Part shown: positions 44,946 to 56,594 of the stretch, piece by piece
Layout of the letters: the number at the start of each line of letters is the position of its first letter
Numbering within the stretch: position 1 is the first letter of the stretch
DNA from: Mesorhizobium sp. B2-1-8
GTDB taxonomy: Bacteria; Pseudomonadota; Alphaproteobacteria; Rhizobiales; Rhizobiaceae
Reading direction: 5' to 3'
NCBI RefSeq assembly: GCF_006442545.2
Contig: NZ_CP083952.1
Span: forward strand, 4,503,501 to 4,567,500
DNA length: 64,000 nucleotides
Notes under the pieces: model-generated
Database searches by the model: none
What the model saw: only the letters and a program-made list of their open reading frames with translations
What the model was told of the DNA's origin: nothing
Position numbers and translations under genes: made by a program

Positions 44946-46124
44946 CTACCGATTGGCTCTTGCCACGGCAGAGAGGCCGAAAGGCGCACGAGCCGGCGCT
45001 GGATCCTTTTGCGTCGTGCGGGCCTTGCCCGAGCCGCCGATGGTCGACAGCCATTCGAGATAGAAGGCGAGCGCGAATTGCATGGCAATGCCGGCCGATA
45101 TCAGCAGGCTGTCATAGACGAACCCGCCGGGATTGATCACCTTCATCACCTGCGCGACCATGGCGATCACCGTGCCGGCGATGAAGACCGGCAGCGATCG
45201 TTTGCCCAGTATCGCCAGCGGGTGGTCGGGGCTGGTGCGGAACAGGCTGGAGAGCGCCGGCAGGGCGACGACGAGGTAGCTCACCGCCAGGATGTGCAAC
45301 AGCCGCGGCAGCGACAGGAAGGTCTTGTCGAAGCCGCCGATCACCACCGGCAGGTTGAACCACGTTATATGTCCCCAGAGCGGGCTATGCACCCACACCA
45401 GCGCCGCCAACACATAGGCGGCGGCCGCGCCGATCAGCCAGCGGTTGACCGGAATGACACCGCCGCGCCTGACATGCAGCATGGCGGCAAGGCCGATGTT
45501 GAACAGGAACTGCCAGGACAGCGGATTGAGGAACCAGAAACCGGGCTCGGGGTAATTGGGCGGCGCGATCTGCCAGATTCCGGCTACGAGCCACAGCGTG
45601 CCGGATACGACGAGCGCCGCGACGGGCCTGTAGCTGACGAACAGGACGAATGCCGGCGCCATCAAAAGCAGCGCCGCATAGACCGGCAGGATGTTGAGGT
45701 AGCCGAGTTGGTGGCCGAGCGTGACGATGCCGACCAGCACTTGCGGCGTATTCTTCATCAGCGGCTCGATATTGATGAGCTTCAGCAGTTCCGGCCGCTT
45801 GGCAAACACCGCCACGGCGCAGAACAGGGCCATCACCACCATCGTCGTGACGATATGGGCGGCGTAGAGCACGCCCGCCCGCCGCCACATCTTCAAGGTC
45901 GCCAGAAGCCGGCCTCCCGGTCGGAATTTCGTGCCGTAGGCGAGCGCGACCGAGATGCCGGAAATCAGCACGAACGCTTCGGCCGCATCCGAAAAACCGA
46001 AATTCTTGTAGGTCAGGGCCTCGAAAGCCGTGCCCGGAACATGGTCGATGAAGATCGTGAGCAACGCCAGCGCGCGCAATACATCGATACGCGTGTCGCG
46101 TTCGGGCGAAACAGGGGTGGTCAT
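44946..46124 (-). CDS. opgC: OpgC-family membrane acyltransferase
   Basis: A 392-aa polytopic protein of about ten helices that succinylates osmoregulated periplasmic glucans (cyclic beta-glucans in rhizobia). The family N-terminus is RDTRIDVLRALALLTIFIDH, with the acceptor-site His, then GFSDAAEAFVLISGISVALAY. The start is ATG 46124; a TTG at 46130 is possible. It converges with the LacI gene and is divergent from the esterase. The glucan synthase genes are not in the window. Confidence 0.88.
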   Translation of the reverse strand: MTTPVSPERDTRIDVLRALALLTIFIDHVPGTAFEALTYKNFGFSDAAEAFVLISGISVALAYGTKFRPGGRLLATLKMWRRAGVLYAAHIVTTMVVMALFCAVAVFAKRPELLKLINIEPLMKNTPQVLVGIVTLGHQLGYLNILPVYAALLLMAPAFVLFVSYRPVAALVVSGTLWLVAGIWQIAPPNYPEPGFWFLNPLSWQFLFNIGLAAMLHVRRGGVIPVNRWLIGAAAAYVLAALVWVHSPLWGHITWFNLPVVIGGFDKTFLSLPRLLHILAVSYLVVALPALSSLFRTSPDHPLAILGKRSLPVFIAGTVIAMVAQVMKVINPGGFVYDSLLISAGIAMQFALAFYLEWLSTIGGSGKARTTQKDPAPARAPFGLSAVARANR

Positions 46125-46325
46125 CGACAAAAGGCCTCAAAGCTGGTTGTTCATGTCCAGCAATGCGACCCCCGACGCACCGCTTCGATTCCTCCCGGAT
46201 GGAGTGTATCGCCGCAGAAACGGGCCGGAATGCGCCTGGTTCAATCAACTTTCGCGGAGCATGAAAATATTGCGTTTTGAAGCCGGCAAATTGAGCGGAA
46301 CCTCATATAATCAACGGGATGCGAT

Positions 46326-46994
46326 ATGACTGGCGACAATGCCGAAAACGGCACCCTAGTGCTGGATCTGGCCTTTCCGTATCGCCTCCTCGGCGCTGGC
46401 AAGGGCCGCCGTGAATGCCTGTTCCTGCTGCATGGATCGGGTGTCGACGAGACAAGCATGGTGGCGCTGGCGAGAAGCATGGCACCCGACGCCGTCCTGA
46501 TCGCGGTGCGAGGCCGCATCCCCCAGGAGGACGGTTTTCGCTGGTTCGAGCGAATCACGCCGACCACCTTCGACCAGGAAAGCATACGTGTCGAAACCGC
46601 CGCGTTCGCGGCATTTGCAGCCGAAGGCGCCGCGCGCCATGGACTTGATCTCGGTCACGCAACATTCCTTGGCTATTCGAACGGCGCCAATCTGGTTTCG
46701 AGCCTGATGCTGCTGCATCCCGGCATCGTCCGCAGGGCGGCCCTGTTGAGGCCAATGCCGGTGCTCGACAAGGTACCGGCGACGGACCTTACGGGAACAC
46801 GGACGCTGATCATTGCCGGAGCCGCCGACGAGACCTACGGGCCTTTCGCGCCGGCGCTGGTGACGCTGCTCAGCCGACACGGCACGGAGATCGACGCCCG
46901 GATTGTTCCATCGGGCCACGAAATCGGTGACCCGGACGCCGCGATCGTCGAGCGATGGCTGGCGGGATCGGCGGCGGCTGCGCAGATAGGTTGA
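46326..46994 (+). CDS. Phospholipase/carboxylesterase-type alpha/beta hydrolase
   Basis: A 222-aa soluble hydrolase. The oxyanion loop is LFLLHGSGVDETSM, the nucleophile Ser118 is in FLGYSNGANLVSS, the acid is Asp in GAADETYGPF and the base His in PSGHEIGDPD. It belongs to the small carboxylesterase group (YpfH/dienelactone-hydrolase-like). It is a single gene with its own upstream region; natural ester unknown. Confidence 0.88.
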   Translation: MTGDNAENGTLVLDLAFPYRLLGAGKGRRECLFLLHGSGVDETSMVALARSMAPDAVLIAVRGRIPQEDGFRWFERITPTTFDQESIRVETAAFAAFAAEGAARHGLDLGHATFLGYSNGANLVSSLMLLHPGIVRRAALLRPMPVLDKVPATDLTGTRTLIIAGAADETYGPFAPALVTLLSRHGTEIDARIVPSGHEIGDPDAAIVERWLAGSAAAAQIG

Positions 46995-47072
46995 CTGTCT
47001 TTCTGGACCGCTCGCTGCCCAATCAGCGTTTGGTCACCATCCGAACTTTGCTCGCCCAGATGGAAGGGTAAC

Positions 47073-48461
47073 CTACCCTCGCCCCATCCTGTTCCACGCG
47101 TCGAGGCCCGCGATCTTGTAGGCCTCGGCCAGCGTTGGGTAGTTGAAGGTGTTGTTGACGAAGAAGTCGACCGTGCCGCCGAGATTGATCACCGCCTGGC
47201 CGATGTGGATGAGTTCGGTGGCGCCCTCGCCGACGATGTGCGCGCCGAGCAGTCGACGCGTCTCGATCGAGAACAACAGCTTCAGGAAGCCGGTATTGAC
47301 ACCCATGATGTGGCCGCGCGACGTCTCGCGGAAGCGCGCGACGCCGACCTCATACGCGTCGCCGCTTTGGCGTACCTGTTCTTCCGACTGGCCGACCGTC
47401 GAGATCTCCGGCACCGCATAGATGCCGTAGGGAAAGGTCTCCGGCGGCGCCGGCAGGGTCACGCCAAAGGCATGGCAGGCGGCCACCCTGCCCTGCTCCA
47501 TCGAGGTGGAGGCGAGGCTCGGAAAGCCGATGACGTCGCCGGCGGCGTAGATATTGGGCACGCTGGTCTGGAAAGTCTGCGGATCGACCTTGATACGGCC
47601 CCTGGAGTCGGCCTCGATGCCGACAACGTCGAGGCCGAGGCTGCCGACATTGCCGGTGCGGCCGGCGGCGTAGAGCACGACCTCGGAGCGGATCGTGCGG
47701 CCATCGGCCAGTTCCACCTCGGCGGCTTCCGCCTTGGAGCGGATTTCCTTGACCGCGCTGCCCAGCCTTATCGTCATGCCGCGGTCGCGCATCTGGTGGA
47801 TGAAATCGTCGACGATCTCCCGGTCGACGAAATCGAGGATGGAGTTGCGCGGCTCGACCAGCGTCACCGGCACGTCGAGCGCGGAAAAGATGGTGGCGTA
47901 TTCGACGCCGATGACGCCGGCGCCGATCACCGTCAGCGTGCGCGGCAGGCGGTCGAGTTCAAGCATCTCGTCGCTGTCGAAGACACGGGTCTTGTCGAAG
48001 GGCACGTCGCGCGGCCGATGCGGCCTCGTGCCGACGGCGATCAGCGCATTGGCAAAGCCGACTTCGCTGTAGTCGCCACTGTCCGATGTCAGGCTGACCT
48101 TGTTGGGGCCGAGAAATTTCACCGCCGCGCGCGCGCTTTTGACCGTGTTGCGCATGAACTGGTGTTGCAGCACCTCGACCTCGTGGTCGAGCGTCTTGTG
48201 CAGGCGCTCGATCAGGTCGCCGACCGAGATATCCTGCTTGACCCGATAGCCGCGCCCATAGAAGCCGCGCTCGCGCCAGCCCGAGAGATTGAGCACCGTT
48301 TCGCGCAGCGTTTTCGAGGGAATGGTGCCGGTGTGGACAGAGACGCCGCCAAGACGCCGGCCCCGGTCGACCACCAGCACCGATTTGCCGAGTTTGGCCG
48401 ATTGCACCGCCGCGCGGCGGCCCGAGGGGCCGCTGCCGATGACCAGCATGTCGTAGTCCAT
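47073..48461 (-). CDS. sthA: Soluble pyridine nucleotide transhydrogenase
   Basis: A 462-aa FAD flavoprotein that exchanges electrons between NADPH and NAD. It has the FAD GxGxxG motif LVIGSGPSGRRAAVQSAKLG near residue 6, the second Rossmann motif VIGAGVIGVEYATIFSALDV near 177, and a C-terminal dimerisation domain. In the active-site helix GGVSVHTGTIPSKTLRE both Cys of the redox disulfide of lipoamide dehydrogenases are absent, which fits SthA. The start at 48461 gives the FAD motif at the expected place; the frame is open to 48515. Confidence 0.93.
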   Translation of the reverse strand: MDYDMLVIGSGPSGRRAAVQSAKLGKSVLVVDRGRRLGGVSVHTGTIPSKTLRETVLNLSGWRERGFYGRGYRVKQDISVGDLIERLHKTLDHEVEVLQHQFMRNTVKSARAAVKFLGPNKVSLTSDSGDYSEVGFANALIAVGTRPHRPRDVPFDKTRVFDSDEMLELDRLPRTLTVIGAGVIGVEYATIFSALDVPVTLVEPRNSILDFVDREIVDDFIHQMRDRGMTIRLGSAVKEIRSKAEAAEVELADGRTIRSEVVLYAAGRTGNVGSLGLDVVGIEADSRGRIKVDPQTFQTSVPNIYAAGDVIGFPSLASTSMEQGRVAACHAFGVTLPAPPETFPYGIYAVPEISTVGQSEEQVRQSGDAYEVGVARFRETSRGHIMGVNTGFLKLLFSIETRRLLGAHIVGEGATELIHIGQAVINLGGTVDFFVNNTFNYPTLAEAYKIAGLDAWNRMGRG

Positions 48462-48663
48462 ATTGCCCCGTCCCCTCGGCGTCTTGTTGCGCCGCAGCAA
48501 GCTAACGCCATCCACACTGCGAATTCAACCGGTTCAGACCGTCAGCCCATTCTGTCCCGCCCGGCGTGGCGGGAAAATGTCCCTATCTTGATTCCGCCAT
48601 GAGCCTTCACCATTTTTGGTGAGGTGGGCGCAGGCTAAGCAGGCCCCGTTACGAGGAAATGAC

Positions 48664-49134
48664 ATGAACGCTCGCGTTCTCGACGGCGAAATCATCGACA
48701 CTCGGCTCGACGATGTCAGGGCTTATGAAGGCGTCCGCACAAGGCGTATCCTGGCCTTCTTGCTCGACTATATCATCGTCGCCCTGCTGACCATTCCGTT
48801 CGCGATCCTGGTGTTCTTCCTCGGCCTTTTGACCCTCGGCCTTGGCTGGATGCTGTTTGGCGTCCTGGTGCCGGCAGTCGCCATCCTCTACATCTGGAAC
48901 ACGCTGGGCAGCTCCGACCAGGCCACTACGGGCATGAAGATGATGGGCATCCGCCTCGACCGTCTCGATGGCAGGCCGATCGATGGCCTCACGGCGGTCG
49001 TCCATTCCGTGCTGTTCTGGGCCGGCAACGTCATCCTGTCGCCGCTGGTCTTGCTGGTGACGTTGTTCTCCGACCGCAAGCGCACGCTGCACGATCTTTT
49101 GCTCGGCACTGTCGTCAGCCGTACCGGCCGTTAA
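48664..49134 (+). CDS. RDD-family membrane protein
   Basis: A 156-aa protein with three to four membrane helices and the RDD signature: RTRRILAFLLDYIIVALLTI (Arg then two Asp-type positions), followed by DQATTGMKMMGIRLDRLDGR. RDD proteins are thought to be ion or solute carriers. The start follows ACGAGGAAAT. In other rhizobia I recall this gene between hemB and bpt; here it directly precedes bpt but is 14 kb away from hemB. Confidence 0.88.
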   Translation: MNARVLDGEIIDTRLDDVRAYEGVRTRRILAFLLDYIIVALLTIPFAILVFFLGLLTLGLGWMLFGVLVPAVAILYIWNTLGSSDQATTGMKMMGIRLDRLDGRPIDGLTAVVHSVLFWAGNVILSPLVLLVTLFSDRKRTLHDLLLGTVVSRTGR

Positions 49135-49175
49135 AAACCGGCCCTCAAGAGAAACCACGGGCCCTTGAGCGCAAA

Positions 49176-49207
49176 TGTGAAGGTGTTCAGTCAGCCACAC
49201 CTTCACA
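49176..49207 (+). terminator. Hairpin between RDD gene and bpt
   Basis: An 11-bp stem (49176-49186 with 49197-49207) with a 10-nt loop is followed ten bases later by a GAATTTTTC run. It is a possible terminator or attenuator before bpt. Confidence 0.45.
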
Positions 49208-49274
49208 ATCCTGTTGAATTTTTCGTCGCCGGAGCCAAAGGTAGAGCGATTCGAAGGAGTGTTTCCAAGGCTCG

Positions 49275-50033
49275 ATGACGCAGCACCCGACCCAGTCGCC
49301 GCAGTTTTTCCTGACCGCGCCGTCGCCGTGCCCCTATCTCGACGGCCAGTTCGAGCGCAAGGTGTTCACGCATCTGGTCGGCGACAAGGCCTCGGAGATG
49401 AACGACCTGCTCACGCAAGGCGGCTTCCGGCGCTCGCAGAACATAGCCTACAGGCCAGCCTGCGAGACCTGCCGCGCCTGTGTATCCGTGCGCATCCTGG
49501 CTCAGGAGTTTACCGCCAGCCGCAACATGAAACGCGTGCTGCAGCACAATTCCGACCTCGTCGGCGCCATGCACAATGCCGAGCCCTCGACCGAACAATA
49601 TTCCCTGTTTCGCGGTTATCTCGATGCCCGCCACCGCCGCGGCGGCATGTCAGACATGACGGTGCTCGACTACGCCATGATGGTCGAGGATACGCATGTC
49701 GACACCAAGGTGATCGAATATCGGCGGCGCGGACCCGATACCTTCATCACCGGCAAGGGTCAGGGTGAACTCATCGCGGTCGCGCTCACCGACAAGATGG
49801 CCGACGGCCTGTCGATGGTCTATTCCTATTTCAATCCCGATTTCGAAAGCCGCTCGCTCGGCACATTCATGATCCTCGACCATATCGCCCGCGCCAAGGC
49901 GATGGGACTGCCCCATGTCTACCTTGGCTACTGGGTCAATGGTTCGCGCAAGATGAATTATAAGATGCGCTTCATGCCGCAGGAGCATCTCGGCCCAAAA
50001 GGCTGGGAGCGCTACACCAACGAAGCGGTCTGA
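49275..50033 (+). CDS. bpt: Aspartate/glutamate leucyltransferase (Bpt)
   Basis: A 252-aa aminoacyl-tRNA protein transferase that adds Leu to N-terminal Asp or Glu, marking proteins for the N-degron pathway. Family features are the N-terminal [17 protein letters not shown], the Cys-rich [16 protein letters not shown] near residue 57, and the C-terminal [18 protein letters not shown]. The start at 49275 gives the usual length. The gene lies between the RDD gene and parC-side core genes. Confidence 0.94.
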   Translation: MTQHPTQSPQFFLTAPSPCPYLDGQFERKVFTHLVGDKASEMNDLLTQGGFRRSQNIAYRPACETCRACVSVRILAQEFTASRNMKRVLQHNSDLVGAMHNAEPSTEQYSLFRGYLDARHRRGGMSDMTVLDYAMMVEDTHVDTKVIEYRRRGPDTFITGKGQGELIAVALTDKMADGLSMVYSYFNPDFESRSLGTFMILDHIARAKAMGLPHVYLGYWVNGSRKMNYKMRFMPQEHLGPKGWERYTNEAV

Positions 50034-50167
50034 CGCTGAGTTTTCCCACGATCCACGCTTAAACTGTTTCAAGGCAGGGGATGCTGGTCTTTCAGCCGCT
50101 CGGCTGGAGAGAGTGCGCGATTGCGCCGATCGGCCGCCGCCTGCAATTCAATTGCGAAAGTTCCTGC

Positions 50168-51064
50168 ATGTCCTCTCACCATGATCACCAGAAGGGCCTT
50201 CTGATAACCGCCATTGGCGGACTGATACTGACTGTCGACATACCGTTGATACGCCTTGCGGATGGCGGCGCCTGGACGATCCTTCTGCTGCGAACCGGAA
50301 CCACCTTCATCGCCGCGATGATCATCTGGTCGGTCTGGCGCGCTCTGAGCCGGAATGTCCCGCCGCTGATCCCCGGCTGGTCCGGACTGATCGTGGCGAT
50401 ATGCTATGGGCTGACCTCGATCACCTTCGTTACCGCGGTCTTCCACACCTCGACCGCCGATCTGGTGTTCATCCTGGCCTTCAACACGGTGTTCGCCGCA
50501 CTCTTGTCCTGGATATTCCTGAAGGAAAGACCGCGGGCGGTGACGATCGTGGCGATGCTTGTCATGATCCTCGGCGTGCTGGTCATCGTCGGCGGTTCGG
50601 TCGGCACCGGCAAGCTGTTCGGCGATTTCATGGCGCTCTGCTCGGCTTTCTTCATCGCGGTCGCCATCACCATCTCGCGTGCCAGCGGCAAGGATATGGG
50701 ATTCACCTCGCTCATCGGTGTCCTTCTGCCGCTTGGGCTGGCCGCCTTCATGGTGACGGGCGAAGGTTTTCACGTGAACGCGCCATGGTGGATCATCTTC
50801 AACGGCGCCGTCATCATGCCGATCTCGTTCTTCTGCCTCGCCGCCGGGCCGAAATACATTTCAGGACCGGAAGTAGCGATGTTCTACCTGCTCGAAACCG
50901 TGCTGGCGCCAATCTGGGTGTGGATGATCTTTGCCGAGACGCCGACACGCAACAGCCTGATCGGCGGCGGCATCCTGATTGTCACCCTGGTCGCCCATTC
51001 GCTCTGGCAGTTGCATGATGGACGCAGGCGCCGCGGCGACCTGGCGGTGCACCATCCCGCTTAG
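50168..51064 (+). CDS. DMT-superfamily (EamA) transporter
   Basis: A 298-aa protein with ten helices in two EamA repeats (residues ~10-140 and 155-285). Typical stretches are VFILAFNTVFAALLSWIFLKE, the end of the first repeat, and FYLLETVLAPIWVWMIFAE near the end of the second. It is probably an exporter of amino acids or metabolites. The start at 50168 lacks a strong ribosome-binding site; the frame is open to 50081. It converges with the AI-2E gene. Confidence 0.88.
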   Translation: MSSHHDHQKGLLITAIGGLILTVDIPLIRLADGGAWTILLLRTGTTFIAAMIIWSVWRALSRNVPPLIPGWSGLIVAICYGLTSITFVTAVFHTSTADLVFILAFNTVFAALLSWIFLKERPRAVTIVAMLVMILGVLVIVGGSVGTGKLFGDFMALCSAFFIAVAITISRASGKDMGFTSLIGVLLPLGLAAFMVTGEGFHVNAPWWIIFNGAVIMPISFFCLAAGPKYISGPEVAMFYLLETVLAPIWVWMIFAETPTRNSLIGGGILIVTLVAHSLWQLHDGRRRRGDLAVHHPA

Positions 51065-51083
51065 AGCCGCAGCGAAATCCGTA

Positions 51084-52298
51084 TCAGGCGTTGGCCTTCT
51101 TCGCGGCGCCTGGTTCGGGCAGGGCCTCGATGCGCGGACCGGCCTCGATCTCGGCCGCCGATCCGGCGGCCGTCTCGTCGGCCAGTTCCACTTCGCGCAG
51201 CCACTCGCGCCAGATTGCGACCAGCAGCGCCATCAGCACCGGGCCGATGAACAGGCCGAGAAACCCCATGGTCTTGACACCGCCGATCAGGCCGAAAAAG
51301 GTCGGCAGGAAGGGCAGTTTTATCGGTCCGCCGACGAGCTTGGGGCGCAGCGTCTTGTCGACGATGAACAGCTCGACCGTCCCCCATATGAACAGCGCCA
51401 GGCCGGCCATCGGTGAGCCGCTGGCGGCGAGGTAGATCGACACCAAGGTAAAGGACAGCGGCGCACCGCCGGGGATGAGCGCCATCACTCCGGTCAACGC
51501 ACCCAGCGTCACAGGCGACGGCACCCCGGCCAGCCAGTAGGCGATGCCCAGCACCAGCCCCTCGCCGATGGCAATCACGGTCATGCCCGTCACGGTCGAG
51601 GAAATGGTCGCCGGCACGACGCGCGAGATCCGCTCCCAGCGGGTCGGCAGGATGCGTTCGCCGAGGCGGTCGATCTGGCCGGCGAAATTCTCGCCGTCGC
51701 GATAGGCGAAAAACAGGGCGATCATCATGAACAGCAGCGTCAGAAATAGGCTGAAAGCGCTGCCGCCGGCGGCGAGCGCGCCCCGGTAGATGCTGCCGAT
51801 ATTGGCGCCGCTGACCAGCTGGATCAGTTCACCGATGCCGCCGGGATGGCCGAGATTGGTGGTCCACTGCTCGTTCAGCCACTCACCCACGATAGGCAGG
51901 CTGGCGATCCAGTGCGGCGTCACCGCACCGTGCCGATTGGTCTCTATCGCCCAGCCGACCCATTCGCGCACCTCGTTGATGGCATAGGTGCCGGCAAGCG
52001 CGATCGGGATCACCAGGAAGGCGAGGATGAACAGGATGGCCAAGGTGGCGGCGATGGTGCGGTTGCCGCCAGCGCCGACCAGCAGCCGTCGGTAGAGCGG
52101 CCAACTGGCGAAGGCGATGACGAGGGCGGCCAGCACCGGGAACAGGAAACCGTGGAAGAAATAGACGCCGGCGGCGACGATCAGCACGAGCAGCCAGCGT
52201 GCCGCCGACAGCGGCGGTATGACGGCCGACCGAAGCGGTGTGGACAGCCCGAAGAGGCGCTGCTGTCGTTCCGGTTTCTGGATCCTTGCTTCCTTCAA
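51084..52298 (-). CDS. AI-2E-family permease
   Basis: A 404-aa membrane protein of the AI-2E/PerM family with seven to eight helices. The central soluble loop covers residues ~110-200, and the family block GVMALIPGGAPLSFTLVSIY lies before VDKTLRPKLVGGPIKLP and FFGLIGGVKTMGFLGLFIGP. Members export autoinducer-2 or exchange Na+/H+. I place the start at TTG 52298 (after GGGGAGAA); the frame is open to 52562 but runs through a repeat element, so this is approximate. Confidence 0.85.
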   Translation of the reverse strand: MKEARIQKPERQQRLFGLSTPLRSAVIPPLSAARWLLVLIVAAGVYFFHGFLFPVLAALVIAFASWPLYRRLLVGAGGNRTIAATLAILFILAFLVIPIALAGTYAINEVREWVGWAIETNRHGAVTPHWIASLPIVGEWLNEQWTTNLGHPGGIGELIQLVSGANIGSIYRGALAAGGSAFSLFLTLLFMMIALFFAYRDGENFAGQIDRLGERILPTRWERISRVVPATISSTVTGMTVIAIGEGLVLGIAYWLAGVPSPVTLGALTGVMALIPGGAPLSFTLVSIYLAASGSPMAGLALFIWGTVELFIVDKTLRPKLVGGPIKLPFLPTFFGLIGGVKTMGFLGLFIGPVLMALLVAIWREWLREVELADETAAGSAAEIEAGPRIEALPEPGAAKKANA

Positions 52299-52382
52299 AC
52301 GCCCTGTTCTCCCCGGCCCATCCGGCCAGTTATGGACCGATATAGTGCAGCAATCGTGACGATAGTCCAAATCGTGGTGGCG

Positions 52383-52582
52383 GCGCCTCTTCCTTCTTCC
52401 CTTGTGGGAGAAGGTGGATCGGCGCGTCAGCGCCGAGACGGATGAGGGGGGTTCCAGCGGAGTGAGGCGTTGGTGTTGCCTGGAACACCCCTCATCCGAC
52501 CTCGCTACGCGAGGCCACCGCCCTGGGCGAGTCACGGGCCTCGCCCGCCCTTCGGGCCCCACAAGGGGAGAAGGAAGAGGCG
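52383..52582. repeat. Bipartite palindromic element C
   Basis: The ends GCGCCTCTTCCTTCTTCCC (from 52383) and their near-complement (to 52582) enclose two inverted units. Each unit has a TTCTYCCCTTGTGGG hairpin-like start and an inner GGATGAGGGG/CCCCTCATCC tail (52439-52448 and 52488-52497). It has the same architecture as elements B1 and B2 but different sequence, and lies between the parC stop and the AI-2E start. Confidence 0.85.
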
Positions 52583-52586
52583 TAGC

Positions 52587-54833
<2,247 letters not shown>

Positions 54834-55169
54834 GGGTTGGACCTAGCCGAGCGGGTGATTCGCGGCAAGAGGCGCGCACCCGGCCGGTCGATTTGCACGC
54901 TATTCTGCAACTGGAAACCGCAACGTCGAGCTTGCCGACCAACATCAACCTGTTACATGCCACATCTATTGCGAAGCACGACACGCTGGCGGCCCGACCT
55001 TCATGCCAAATTCACCGCATCCTGCAATAGCGTTCGGATCGGGTTTGCCTTTCACCGCGATTTTCGACCAATGTGCCGGGACACGCCTTTTTCCCGTCCA
55101 GTTCGTCACGGAATGGTGATGGCGCAAAGAATTGAAAAATAATTTCAGGACACTCTCAGGGACCTTGCG
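54834..55169. other. Divergent intergenic region between parC and a secreted-protein gene
   Basis: No coding region is supported. It should hold two divergent promoters; the AT-rich run near 55120-55150 lies 20-50 bases upstream of the secreted-protein start and may be part of its promoter. No repeat or structured RNA is recognised. Confidence 0.45.
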
Positions 55170-56360
55170 ATGACAATCAACCGCTCAACTCTCCGGAAAT
55201 TCGCTCTTTCGACCTTCTTGCTCACACTGCCGCTGAATGCGGCCCTTGCCCAGGACGCCGCGGTCGCGGACCGGCTGAAGGCAGCACTCGCGGCCCAGGG
55301 CGTCGACATCACCTGGACCGGCGTGACCGGCGACAATACCAGCATGGTGCTGCAGGGCGTGTCGGTGAAACCGGCCGCGGAAAAGGAAGCGCTGCCGATC
55401 GGCGACGTCAAGCTCGAGAACGTCACCGAAGCCAATGGCGGCTATGATATCGGCACCGTGTCGACCTCGGCCTTCGAACACAGCAAGGACGGCGTCACCC
55501 TCGATCTCAGCCCCTTCGTCATCCACGACATGACGGTGCCGGCCGACGGCTCCACCGGCCCGCTGGGTTCGCTGATGATGTACAAATCCGCTGAACTGTC
55601 GAACATGACGGTCAAGGTGGCCGACAAGACCGCCTTCTCGATGGACGGCCTTGCCATCGAGATCACGCCGCCCGCCGACGGCAAGGCGATGGAGTTCACC
55701 GCCAACACGGAGAAGTTCACGGCCGATCTCTCGCTGGTCGACGATCCCAAGTCCAAGGAGGTCATCAACGCGCTCGGTTACCAGAACATCTCGGGCAATC
55801 TCGAAATGGCCGGCACCTGGCAGCCATCGGACGGCAAGATGGAACTGTCGAAATACGACATCTCCGTCGAGAATGCCGGCACGCTCGGCATGACCTTCGA
55901 CCTCGGCGGCTACACGATCGACTTCATCAAGTCGCTGCAGGAAATGCAGAAGAAGATGGCCGCACAGCCGGAAGGCGCCGACAATTCGGCGCAAGGCATG
56001 GCCATGCTCGGCCTGTTGCAGCAGCTTTCGTTCAACAGCGCCTCGATCCGCTTCGACGACGATTCGCTGACCGGCAAGGTGCTGGACTATGTCGGCAAGC
56101 AGCAAGGCATGTCGGCCAAGGACATCGCCAACCAGGCCAAGGCGATCGTGCCGTTCGGCATGGCGCAGCTCAACAATCCCGAGCTGACGGCTCAGGTGAC
56201 CGCGGCGGTCAGCAAATATCTCGACGATCCGAAGAGCCTCGAAATCTCGGCCGAGCCGCCGGCATCGGTGCCGTTCGCGCTGATCATGGCCGGCGCCATG
56301 TCGAACCCGCTGGACCTGCCGAAGACGCTCGGCGTCAGCGTCAAGGCCAACGAGGACTGA
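55170..56360 (+). CDS. Secreted protein of unknown function (396 aa)
   Basis: A protein of 396 residues with a Sec signal peptide (residues 1-27, FALSTFLLTLPLNAALA-QD). The mature part is beta-rich, with few Cys and repeated elements of the kind ISVENAGTLGMTFDLGGY. These alternate hydrophobic and polar residues as in periplasmic lipid- or substrate-binding proteins. A helical segment SLQEMQKKMAAQPEGAD lies near residue 260. I cannot assign a family with confidence. It is a single gene ending at bipartite element B2, convergent with aspS. Confidence 0.75.
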   Translation: MTINRSTLRKFALSTFLLTLPLNAALAQDAAVADRLKAALAAQGVDITWTGVTGDNTSMVLQGVSVKPAAEKEALPIGDVKLENVTEANGGYDIGTVSTSAFEHSKDGVTLDLSPFVIHDMTVPADGSTGPLGSLMMYKSAELSNMTVKVADKTAFSMDGLAIEITPPADGKAMEFTANTEKFTADLSLVDDPKSKEVINALGYQNISGNLEMAGTWQPSDGKMELSKYDISVENAGTLGMTFDLGGYTIDFIKSLQEMQKKMAAQPEGADNSAQGMAMLGLLQQLSFNSASIRFDDDSLTGKVLDYVGKQQGMSAKDIANQAKAIVPFGMAQLNNPELTAQVTAAVSKYLDDPKSLEISAEPPASVPFALIMAGAMSNPLDLPKTLGVSVKANED

Positions 56361-56373
56361 TCGAATTAGCTGG

Positions 56374-56576
56374 CTTCTCCCCGTCACTATACGGGGAGAA
56401 GGTGCCGGCAGGCGGATGAGGGGCAGCGCTGAAGCTTGCGAATATGAAATTCGATGCTGAACCGATTGCCTGTCAGAAGGCTTCAGTTGCTACGACCGCT
56501 CGCAAATCGCCAGCACCCGCGCCGCCCCTCATTGTCCTGCCGGACATTTCTCCCCGTATAGTGACGGGGAGAAAGG
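56374..56576. repeat. Bipartite palindromic element B2
   Basis: Left unit 56374-56429 (hairpin TTCTCCCCGT/ACGGGGAGAA with tail GGTGCCGGCAGGCGGATGAG) and right unit 56519-56576 in inverted orientation (same hairpin, tail GTCCGGCAGGACAATGAGG). The spacer of about 90 bases is unrelated to that of B1. The two tail types are the same two as in B1, in swapped order. Confidence 0.9.
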
Positions 56577-56594
56577 GCAGTTGCAACGCTGCCG

